Below are positions 1 through 6,003 of a stretch of DNA of 13,672 bases, in pieces. Both the position numbers and the translations under genes were made by a program. The DNA lies in contig JAGVOC010000316.1 of NCBI GenBank assembly GCA_020052975.1, forward strand, positions 1 through 13,672, in the 5' to 3' direction. The notes beneath the pieces were generated by a model, which saw only the letters and a program-made list of their open reading frames with translations, had not been told where the DNA came from and ran no database searches. The first letter of the stretch is position 1, and each line of letters begins with the position of its first letter. The stretch comes from Desulfobacterales bacterium. Its GTDB lineage: Bacteria > Desulfobacterota > Desulfobacteria > Desulfobacterales > RPRI01.

Positions 1-40
1 ACTTCACCGCACCCGCCTTTAGCAAAAAAATAATATCCTC

Positions 41-101
41 TATTTCCGTTCGAAATCAAGCATTTTCTTCGAGGTTGGTATTTTACTGATTACAGGAAGA
101 A
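41..101 (+). repeat. Intergenic repeat R1 (untyped 3' module)
   Basis: Copy of the roughly 60-bp dispersed element. It starts TATTTCCGTTCGAAATCAAG and ends ACTGATTACAGGAAGA. By my count 53 of 60 positions match copy R5 at 5541. The TTCGAA box (49-54) and the end of the CAGGAAGA box (100) span 52 nt, as in the other copies. It lies 15 bp past the stop codon of the MBL-fold gene. TCGAA (50-54) can pair with TTCGA (68-72). Confidence 0.9.
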
Positions 102-115
102 AGCTCGGCAGCCTG

Positions 116-940
116 TTAAATTGCGACCTCCATGCCCTCACGGGCGAAGAAGGAATTCGGAAATCGTTGCCGACATTCCTGCTCCAGGCGCAGGAGAAAA
201 GCATCGTCGTGGTCCGGGTCGTGGTGAAAAAGCGCCAAACGCTTAACGCCTGCCAGCTCCGCCACTTCCACCGCCTGTTCCCAGCTGCTGTGTCCCCAGC
301 CCTTTTTCTGGAGCAGTTCCTCGGGCGTGTACTGGGCATCGTGAATGAGCAAATCGGCATCGCTGGCCAGCGCAACGACGTTCGGGTCGATCCCATCAAC
401 GTACTCCACGTCCGAGCAGTAGACGAGCGTAGTAGCTCCTTCCGTGATGCGGTAGCCGTACGCCCTCCCCGGGTGATTGTGCTCGGTGGTGGTAACTTGG
501 ATGCCGCTCGCCGCCGTAAAGCTCGGGGCCTCCGGCTGCCAGAACATCACCGCAGCCCCCATCTTTTCGAGCGCCACGGGAAAGTAGTCCTGCTGCATCT
601 GGGTCTCAAAGGCGCTGGCCAGGTTGAAGGACCCTCGACCCCTCCCGTACATGGCGATGGTGAAATGACGTCTGGTGTCGTACGCCGGCTTGAAGAAAGG
701 GAACCCCTGGATATGATCCCAGTGGGTGTGCGAGAGTCCGATGAAGATGTTGTCATACTGCTCGATAGATTGTGCCAGGAGGTCGTTTCCCAGCTTGCGC
801 AGGCCCGTGCCTGCATCGAGGATGGCGATGCGACCGTTTTCGAATTTCAGAAGCAAACAGGCTGTGTTGCCGCCAAATTCAGAGAAGTTCTTATCCGGAA
901 CGGAGATGGACCCTCTCGTCCCATAAAAGGTGATCTTCAT
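116..940 (-). CDS. MBL-fold metallohydrolase (RNase Z/PhnP-like, cyclic-phosphodiesterase type)
   Basis: A 274-residue metallo-beta-lactamase-fold hydrolase, probably acting on phosphodiester bonds in the cytoplasm; no signal peptide is visible. The N-terminus MKITFYGTRGS is typical of the subgroup that also holds PhnP- and cyclic-nucleotide-phosphodiesterase-like proteins. Metal ligands are visible: H71-T-H73-W-D75-H76, then H154/H156, D177 (SDVEY), H200-D201 (IHDAQY) and H239-H240. GWGHSSWEQAVE at 214-225 is also a family signature. A good ribosome site, GGGAGG about 8 nt before the ATG, supports this start. The stop TAA at 116-118 lies 15 bp from repeat R1. The gene looks monocistronic and is GC-richer than the flanking spacers. 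The true substrate cannot be read from sequence. Confidence 0.92.
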   Translation of the reverse strand: MKITFYGTRGSISVPDKNFSEFGGNTACLLLKFENGRIAILDAGTGLRKLGNDLLAQSIEQYDNIFIGLSHTHWDHIQGFPFFKPAYDTRRHFTIAMYGRGRGSFNLASAFETQMQQDYFPVALEKMGAAVMFWQPEAPSFTAASGIQVTTTEHNHPGRAYGYRITEGATTLVYCSDVEYVDGIDPNVVALASDADLLIHDAQYTPEELLQKKGWGHSSWEQAVEVAELAGVKRLALFHHDPDHDDAFLLRLEQECRQRFPNSFFAREGMEVAI

Positions 941-1481
941 ATCCGTTCCTCCCGCGTTCTCAGTGTTATGGGCGTTTCCGGGGCCGCGTTCTCTCCCCAG
1001 GCTATCTCAGGAAAATCATGCGTCGGCACCGGGCTGAGTTCGTGCTTTGAATTCAGTAAATATATATTGCGATCCGACCCTAACCTTGATGAACGTTCCC
1101 TGCAATATTGAATGTTTTGACATTATTGAGTCGAGTAGACTGCTTTATACCGATTCTGCAGTTCAGGGTTCATTTTCACCTTTTGTCAGTGATGCAACAA
1201 TATTTCAACCATTAACGTTTGTAATCTTGCATAGTTCTTAAAATAACTCAAGTAAACATTACAGGAAGGATTCCTCTGAATCCACCCCCTGGAATTATTT
1301 CATACTGTTTTCACCGTCGAAATTGTCACTTTGCGCCTATTATCAAAGATTTTTATCTTAGAATTGGAGTGACGATTACCATTTATTAGCTATAAGAGAT
1401 CTTTATCCCTCCACAGCACGGGATTGTTCAATTTCCAATTTTCTTACATTGCGTTATTGAAATTGAAGTTTCACGAATAAT
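941..1481. other. Intergenic region between the MBL-fold and DUF1566 genes
   Basis: About 540 bp with no convincing ORF on either strand. Bases 941-1040 are the GC-rich leader of the MBL-fold gene, with its ribosome site just above 940. The rest is AT-rich. A TATATT box on the minus strand near 1061-1068 could be part of an MBL-gene promoter, but I see no good -35. Repeat R2 occupies 1210-1284. Between R2 and the DUF1566 stop (1285-1481) I see only low-complexity A/T sequence and small imperfect palindromes. Confidence 0.6.
1210..1284 (+). repeat. Intergenic repeat R2 (subtype III, hairpin module)
   Basis: Copy of the dispersed element. TTTGTAATCTTGCATA at 1218-1233 shares 15 nt with copy R7, and the CAGGAAGG box ends at 1269, giving the invariant 52-nt span. 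It is followed by a perfect hairpin GGATTC-CTCT-GAATCC (1268-1283). The stretch 1261-1285 is identical over 25 nt to copy R8 at 9951-9975, 8.7 kb away. It lies in the 3' region of the CsgG/DUF1566 gene. Confidence 0.88.
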
Positions 1482-2486
1482 CTATTTGGCATTACGCACT
1501 GGGAGTACGCGGGGGAAGAACTCGCCCCAGGACTGGGAATGCCAGTTTCGTATGCCAAAGGAGAAATTGAAGTTAGCGGCGTTGGAACCGCCGGCTACCC
1601 AGGGGCAACAAGCAGTCAGGGTAATCAGGGTGGTTAGATTATATCCATTATTGCCATTAACCGAACCGTCGTACAACCCCGCCTGTTCATCCTGCGTCGG
1701 CATCCGCCAGTCCGAATAACCACCCCCGCGATAATTCTCGCAATAGTTCTTGGCGTCGTTCAAGTTTATATTCGACCCGTTATCCATCGCGGCCCACATC
1801 AGATTCGTCCGCGTGTCCAGAACCGTCCCGTTGTCATAGGCGATGAAACGACCGTCCTTGGCTGTTTCCTTGGCTAGAGCTGCGGGCGGGACAATCGCTA
1901 TGGTAGTGGGTATCGGTTTAAGCTCGAGTGGCTTGGTTACATCCACGGTTGCCGGTTTCGGGGATGTTGCCACAGGCTGCTCAACTTTTTCACCGAGGAG
2001 CTTTTTCGCAAGCCTTTTAGTTGAACCGATCAGTTCGTCAACTTCGCACTTGCATGTATCCTCCGCAACATTCTCAATCTCACCTGTCTTTACACTTATC
2101 AGCGAAAGAGTAAGGTAGTAAGTCTTTCCAACCATGCTCACTGTACCGCTGATTAACTTTCCAACTCCGAGTAACTGGCCCGCCTCGACAATACACTCTC
2201 CGGTAACGCAGCCCGACATTTGGAGTTTCTGCTCTCCGAGTATCTTTTCCATATTACCACGGTCTATAACCTTATACTTGCCTGACAGGACGATTTCACG
2301 CCTTACACTCTCTGTTAGCGGACGAGCAATTCCCTTGTCGCTGGTTGTGACTTCAAAGTCAAAGACGGCTATGTAATTATCAACCGTCATTATTTCAGGT
2401 TTGTTCTTGTTTTCAGCGGCAATAGCGCCGGATATGGCAAGAATCAAACATAGTAAAGCAAAAAAAGCTGCTATTACCTTCTTCAT
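1482..2486 (-). CDS. Exported CsgG-like / DUF1566 two-domain protein
   Basis: A 334-residue exported protein. A signal peptide is clear: MKK, then a hydrophobic core, ending near AIA-AEN (about residue 24). Residues about 35-165 resemble the CsgG/FlgO-type fold that forms or services outer-membrane complexes: YIAVFDFEV, a GKYKVIDRGNMEKIL helix, GQLLGVGKLISGTV and a strand-rich YYLTLSLISVKTGEI. There is no lipobox cysteine at the cleavage site. Residues about 212-334 are a DUF1566 domain (C-type-lectin-like): RFIAYDNGTVLDTRTNLMWA, then YSDWRMPTQDE and the terminal PRVLPVR. An 8-9 nt spaced GAGG precedes the ATG. A terminator-like hairpin (2528-2551) sits about 40 nt upstream of the start, so the promoter must overlap it or transcription must read through. 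The function is probably envelope-associated and the ligand is unknown. Confidence 0.88.
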   Translation of the reverse strand: MKKVIAAFFALLCLILAISGAIAAENKNKPEIMTVDNYIAVFDFEVTTSDKGIARPLTESVRREIVLSGKYKVIDRGNMEKILGEQKLQMSGCVTGECIVEAGQLLGVGKLISGTVSMVGKTYYLTLSLISVKTGEIENVAEDTCKCEVDELIGSTKRLAKKLLGEKVEQPVATSPKPATVDVTKPLELKPIPTTIAIVPPAALAKETAKDGRFIAYDNGTVLDTRTNLMWAAMDNGSNINLNDAKNYCENYRGGGYSDWRMPTQDEQAGLYDGSVNGNNGYNLTTLITLTACCPWVAGGSNAANFNFSFGIRNWHSQSWGEFFPRVLPVRNAK

Positions 2487-2527
2487 TCAGTAAAGCCTCA
2501 TTTTAAGAATATTGCTGGAATTACATC

Positions 2528-2551
2528 AAAAAAATCAGAACAGTCCTGATT
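2528..2551 (-). terminator. Factor-independent terminator or leader attenuator
   Basis: On the minus strand AATCAG and CTGATT form a 6-bp stem with a 7-nt loop, followed directly by seven T residues (A28-A34 on the plus strand). It lies downstream of the kinase gene and repeat R3, and about 40 nt before the DUF1566 start codon. It most likely ends the kinase transcript. The stem is short and A/T-rich, so strength is uncertain. Confidence 0.6.
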
Positions 2552-2660
2552 CGAATATCATAACTTGTTAAATATTCAAAATGAATTGTCAGGAAACATA
2601 GAAAGCAGGGTGAATTTTGGAAACAGCTGTCTTTAGCCAAGTGAGAAAATAACAATCACT

Positions 2661-2780
2661 GATTTCGGTTTGAAATGAAGCATATTTATCAATGTTGGCA
2701 ATCTGTGGATAACAGGAAGGATGATAGCCCCTCAGAAGCGAAAATCATCTTTTCTGCACTTGCATCTTTCATCTTGTACA
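2661..2780 (+). repeat. Intergenic repeat R3 (subtype I)
   Basis: It starts GATTTCGGTTTGAAATGAAG, and the CAGGAAGG box ends at 2720 (52 nt from 2669). TGTGGATAACAGGAAG is shared exactly with copy R11. The subtype I module follows (ATAGCCCC...TCAG..., then TGCACTTGCATCTTTCATC), as in R4 and R7. Here the module can form GATGAT (2720-2725) with ATCATC (2744-2749). TTGA (2670-2673) pairs with TCAA (2689-2692). It lies just 3' of the kinase stop codon. Confidence 0.9.
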
Positions 2781-2803
2781 GGTGAACTTTAATTCTTCCG
2801 TGT

Positions 2804-5038
2804 TCATGTAGCTCGATCAAGTTCTTTCCTTACGGCCAGTCCAAGCTTCTCGAAGACATAGGGCTTTTTCACATAGGCGCCTGCACCGAGGGACTTCGCA
2901 GCCTTCACGCGCTCCGACTCCGAAAAACCGCTCACGATAATAGCCTTCTGTTCAGGACGGATCTCAAGCACTTTCTTATATGTATCGAGTCCGTCCATAC
3001 CGGGATCCATAATCATATCAAGAACCATTAGATCAGCCTTATGCTCCTTCAGGTATGTCACAGCCTCTTCTCCGCTGGAAACGCTTGTTACGCTGTAATT
3101 CAATTCTTTAAGCATTACAGTAGCCAGAGCCTGTTGCCCCTTGACATCATCCACAATCAGTATCGATTCGCCTTTCCCCATGTATTCGGAAATGGGTAAG
3201 GCAACATGGTCAACGGATAATTTCTCCCTTGTTACAGGAAAATATAGGGTAAAGATGCTTCCCTTTCCCTCTTCACTCTGAACATTGATGTAGCCATTAT
3301 GATCTTTCACCGTACCCCAGACCACTGCCAGTCCCAATCCGGTTCCGCTTCTTCCCATGACTTTCTTCGTATAAAAAGGCTCGAAGATGCGTTTCAGATC
3401 GGCATCAGATATTCCTTCCCCTGTATCGGACACGGAAAGGACAACATAGTCTCCCTCCTGGATCTCGTCATAGCCCTGAATCGGCTTGTCCAGATACTGA
3501 TTGGCTGTTTTTATGGTCAGGACCCCGCCTTTCGGCATGGCTTCACTCGCGTTCGATACCAGATTGAATATCGTCTTGCCAAGATGCACGGAAGAACCGG
3601 AGATGTTCAGCAGGTCATGTTCGAGTTCGGTCTTAATCTGCACTGAGGAATGGAAGGAAGAGAGTTGCTTAAACTCCGGTGACTGTTGCCAATCAGCGAT
3701 GATTTTGTTTAGATTAAGGACGTCTCTGCCGGAAACCCCTCTTCTTGCAAGGGTCAAAAGATCGCCCACAATCGTGGCTGCCTTCTGGCCTCCCTCAATA
3801 ATGTTGACAAGTTTGGATCTTATCGGGCTTGACTTATCTGCACCCATCAGCAGAATTTCAGCATAGCCGACCACAATGCCCAGAACATTGTTGAGATCGT
3901 GGGCAACACCACCCGCCAGCAACCCCAGGGACTCCATCTTCTCAGCACGATTCAGACGCTCCGCCAGGCTATGCCTTTCCTCCTCCGCCTTCTTGCGCTC
4001 GGTAATATCACGGGCTATGCCTGCAGTCCCTGAGACATCACCATACTCATCATATATCGGTGTTTTTATTGTCTCTATCCACAAAATTCTGCCTTCAGTG
4101 TCTTTCAATGGCTCCTCAACCTGTTTACGCTTGCCGGATTCCATGACTTCTTTATCATCTGCTCTATACCTTTCAGCTAAATCCCTCGGCCATATATCTA
4201 AATCCGTTTTGCCAACTAAATCCTCGGGCTCAAAGCCGCATGATTTTCCAAAAGGTTCGTTTACAGCAATAAGCCGACTTTCTTTATCCTTTAACCAGGC
4301 AATATCAGGAATATTATCAAGGATTGCTTTCAATTGTAGTCGACCCGCCTGCAGCGCCTCCTCCGCCTGCTTGCGATCGGTAATGTCCCTGACAACATGG
4401 ATCAATCCGATAAGTCGGTGATCATTTCCGAACCTCGGCATTGCCCTGATCTCAAGGTGTTTATTCAGATGAGGCTCAAACATTTCCACAGTAGAAGGCT
4501 CTCTTGTCTGGAGGCTCTGGCAGCTTGCGCATTCTGACGGCGGTTTCTCCGTTCCGTGGTAACACATGAAACATTTCGCTGAAGGTATTTCCTCGTGCAG
4601 TTGCAGCCCTAATATTTCCCTGGCAGCTGGATTTGCGCGGATAATATTGAAATCCGTATCGTGAACTGTAACCATGTCTGTAACTGCGTTGAACGTGTTT
4701 TCCCAATCGTCCTTTGCAACAAGGATTGCCTCTTCAGCTTTTTGTTGCGCCGTGACAGTGCTCATGGAAATATTGATAATGATATAAACAAAGACTGCTC
4801 CGCCCAAGAATACACCGCCCGTCACAATTTCAAGTGGAACTGGCAGATTTCTTATCAAAATAATGTCGAAGGCAAGGTACCCTAAAATAAAAAACCCCAT
4901 CAGGTAGAGTATAATGAGCCATTTCTGACGGATCCGACCTGAAACATTTCTCCAGACTCTTATGGCCGGTGAAAAGGACAGAAAGAGGAACGTTGCCCCG
5001 ATCAGTACCATGAGAATGGAGAGAAATTTTATTGTCAT
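2804..5038 (-). CDS. Membrane-bound hybrid sensor histidine kinase (PAS-PAS-HisKA-HATPase-REC)
   Basis: A hybrid sensor kinase of 744 residues from the chosen ATG. Three membrane segments lie in the first 90 residues (about 4-24, 42-63, 68-89), followed by a helical linker. PAS 1 (about 112-220) carries C156-x2-C159...C170-x2-C173. PAS 2 is at about 235-345, ending DITERKKAEEE. The H-box GGVAHDLNN has the phospho-acceptor His380. ATPase motifs follow: NLVSNASEA (N-box), DTGEGI, FEPFYTKK, GTGLGLAVV. The C-terminal receiver has DD at 630-631, phospho-acceptor Asp674 (VLDM) and a KKP motif. The frame stays open to an ATG at 5149, but those 37 residues are encoded by repeat R4, so I start at 5038 (5044 is also possible). 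No strong ribosome site is seen. A TATAAT box lies in the R4 sequence just upstream. The signal and output are unknown. Confidence 0.93.
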   Translation of the reverse strand: MTIKFLSILMVLIGATFLFLSFSPAIRVWRNVSGRIRQKWLIILYLMGFFILGYLAFDIILIRNLPVPLEIVTGGVFLGGAVFVYIIINISMSTVTAQQKAEEAILVAKDDWENTFNAVTDMVTVHDTDFNIIRANPAAREILGLQLHEEIPSAKCFMCYHGTEKPPSECASCQSLQTREPSTVEMFEPHLNKHLEIRAMPRFGNDHRLIGLIHVVRDITDRKQAEEALQAGRLQLKAILDNIPDIAWLKDKESRLIAVNEPFGKSCGFEPEDLVGKTDLDIWPRDLAERYRADDKEVMESGKRKQVEEPLKDTEGRILWIETIKTPIYDEYGDVSGTAGIARDITERKKAEEERHSLAERLNRAEKMESLGLLAGGVAHDLNNVLGIVVGYAEILLMGADKSSPIRSKLVNIIEGGQKAATIVGDLLTLARRGVSGRDVLNLNKIIADWQQSPEFKQLSSFHSSVQIKTELEHDLLNISGSSVHLGKTIFNLVSNASEAMPKGGVLTIKTANQYLDKPIQGYDEIQEGDYVVLSVSDTGEGISDADLKRIFEPFYTKKVMGRSGTGLGLAVVWGTVKDHNGYINVQSEEGKGSIFTLYFPVTREKLSVDHVALPISEYMGKGESILIVDDVKGQQALATVMLKELNYSVTSVSSGEEAVTYLKEHKADLMVLDMIMDPGMDGLDTYKKVLEIRPEQKAIIVSGFSESERVKAAKSLGAGAYVKKPYVFEKLGLAVRKELDRAT

Positions 5039-5043
5039 GATCA

Positions 5044-5155
5044 TCCAATCATAATAAATAATTATAAAATTACCGCATGCTACATTACAGGAAGAATAAT
5101 AGCCACCTCCATAGCAGAAAATCAGTTGCCCCGCACCTGCATCTTTCATCCCGTT
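5044..5155 (+). repeat. Intergenic repeat R4 (subtype I, diverged left half)
   Basis: The CAGGAAGA box (5088-5095) and subtype I module (AATAATAGCC..., GAAAATCAGTTG, GCACCTGCATCTTTCATC at about 5138-5155) match R3 and R7 well. The left half is AT-rich and poorly matched, apart from AATCA near its start. The element's left end coincides with the kinase start codons (5036-5044). On the minus strand the left half supplies TATAAT about 25 nt upstream of the kinase start. It lies 3' of the broken small gene at 5190-5450. Confidence 0.78.
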
Positions 5156-5189
5156 ATCAATCTGGTGCAGGGGGGTGGGTTCTGCGCCC

Positions 5190-5450
5190 TCACTTCTTAC
5201 TGTCAGCCTTGCATTGCTTGAGAAGCTCTAATGCCTTTTCCTCTCCGAACTTGGCCACAATCTGCGGCCAGAGGTCGGAGTTCCGGATGTTATTCTGGAA
5301 GTTCTCAGTCAGCTTCTCATTGAACTCAGGATGGGGCGTACCAGGAGCAACAAAATGAATGCCTTCTTAGTCCTGCCACGATAGAGATGGGGCAGTCACT
5401 GCCTGCCTCTCGGCTCGACGTTGTGCCTTCAATTTCTGTTGTCTTCCCAT
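5190..5450 (-). pseudogene. Small unknown gene interrupted by an in-frame TAA
   Basis: One continuous minus-strand frame runs from ATG (5448-5450) to TGA (5190-5192), 86 codons with a single TAA at 5367-5369. The N-terminal part reads MGRQQKLKAQRRAERQAVTA, a basic start. After the TAA it continues EGIHFVAPGTPHPEFNEKL, then a helical region with NIRNSDLWPQIVAKFGEEKA, ending LLKQCKADSKK. The protein-like sequence on both sides of the TAA argues for one ancestral gene with a nonsense change, perhaps from a Glu or Gln codon. I do not recognise the family. It sits directly upstream of repeat R4 and the kinase gene. A sequencing error or stop-codon read-through is less likely but not excluded. Confidence 0.6.
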
Positions 5451-5540
5451 ATGCTCTTCTCATTCTTCCAGCAGAACAATGTTTAGATTGATTCGCATAA
5501 GACGCGGAATTTCAGTTTTCGACCCATATAACTTGCCATT

Positions 5541-5668
5541 TATTTCTGTTTGAAATCAAGTATTTTCTTCATGGTTGGTATTTTACTGATTTCAGGAAGG
5601 AGCCCACGGAAAAATTCATCTCTAACGTTTTCACGTTCAACCTGCGGAGAATCTTGCACCCTCTATCT
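5541..5668 (+). repeat. Intergenic repeat R5 (subtype II)
   Basis: It starts TATTTCTGTTTGAAATCAAG, and the CAGGAAGG box ends at 5600 (52 nt from 5549). The subtype II module that follows (GAGCCCACGG..., TTTTCACGTTCAACCT, CGGAGAATCT) is shared with R10 at 13121-13190. TGAA (5551-5554) pairs with TTCA (5568-5571). On the minus strand AACGT-GAAA-ACGTT forms a small hairpin within the module, not preserved in R10. It lies 3' of the frameshifted small gene. Confidence 0.9.
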
Positions 5669-5744
5669 ACAAGTCCTCAGTTTTCCCCTATTGAATGGAA
5701 GTGAGAATTATCAGTTGAAGTGATGAGCGGTAGGGAATGACCCT

Positions 5745-5764
5745 TCCGGGGTTATAGCCCCGGA
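5745..5764. repeat. GC-rich perfect hairpin
   Basis: TCCGGGG and CCCCGGA, 7-bp arms around a 6-nt TTATAG loop, 21 bp downstream of the end of the frameshifted small gene. No T-run follows on either strand, so it is not a standard factor-independent terminator. Confidence 0.6.
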
Positions 5765-5784
5765 CAGAGCTATATTGGGTGATA

Positions 5785-5930
5785 TTATTTGCCTGCCTTC
5801 GGATTGGCTACCGTCTTTTTAATACTGCCAAAAAATTATTCCACCTTCTTATAACATTCATTGACGTTCTCCTTGAAAGCCTCACGACCTCCTCCGCAAT
5901 CTCCATCTTTTCTTCTATCGTCGGCTCCAT
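5785..5930 (-). pseudogene. Small frameshifted gene downstream of the DUF748 gene
   Basis: An AAAGGAGGGCGAG ribosome site precedes ATG 5928-5930. The frame begins MEPTIEEKMEIAEEVV and, if unbroken, ends at TAG 5808-5810 as a 40-residue basic peptide. After EEVV the +2 frame gives a far more protein-like helix, EAFKENVNECYKKVE, then TAA, then FFGSIKKTVANPKAGK with stop TAA at 5785-5787. The simplest reading is an acidic/amphipathic protein of about 48 residues that has lost one base near 5883 and gained a nonsense codon. Alternatively the 40-residue peptide (5808-5930) is what is made now. The start lies 74 bp past the DUF748 stop, so the two could be co-transcribed. Family unknown. Confidence 0.5.
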
Positions 5931-6003
5931 CTCGCCCTCCTTTATGGTTTGGATCCCCGCTATCATTCACCATGTATATGCCACCAAATTCTCCTTTGCC
6001 TGA

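Larger units (their letters stand above)
2487..2803. other. Intergenic region between the DUF1566 and kinase genes
   Basis: AT-rich spacer of 317 bp. From the kinase side it holds repeat R3 with its subtype I module (2661-2780), an unremarkable stretch, and a minus-strand terminator-like hairpin with a seven-T run (2528-2551). On the minus strand TATGAT near 2560 is a possible -10 for the DUF1566 gene, but no good -35 accompanies it. No ORF is credible here. Confidence 0.6.
5451..5784. other. Intergenic region with repeat R5 and a GC hairpin
   Basis: 334 bp without a credible gene. It contains repeat R5 with its subtype II module (5541-5668). It also has a perfect 7-bp palindrome TCCGGGG-TTATAG-CCCCGGA (5745-5764), which has no T-run on either side and so is only a possible Rho-dependent or processing site. 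The rest is unremarkable. Confidence 0.6.

Noticed and set aside
167..1111. 314-residue plus-strand ORF opposite the MBL-fold gene
   Set aside because: It is the antisense shadow of a well-supported gene; its translation shows no domain features and runs on into the spacer.
2590..2605. TTGTCAGGAAACATAG as a further repeat copy
   Set aside because: Right box incomplete and no left-box match at the expected distance.
3230..3245. TTACAGGAAAATATAG inside the kinase gene as a repeat copy
   Set aside because: It is within well-conserved kinase coding sequence, has no left box, and lacks the AAGG end.
3876..4421. 181-residue plus-strand ORF opposite the kinase
   Set aside because: Antisense shadow of the PAS and HisKA regions; serine/arginine-rich low-quality translation with no ribosome site.
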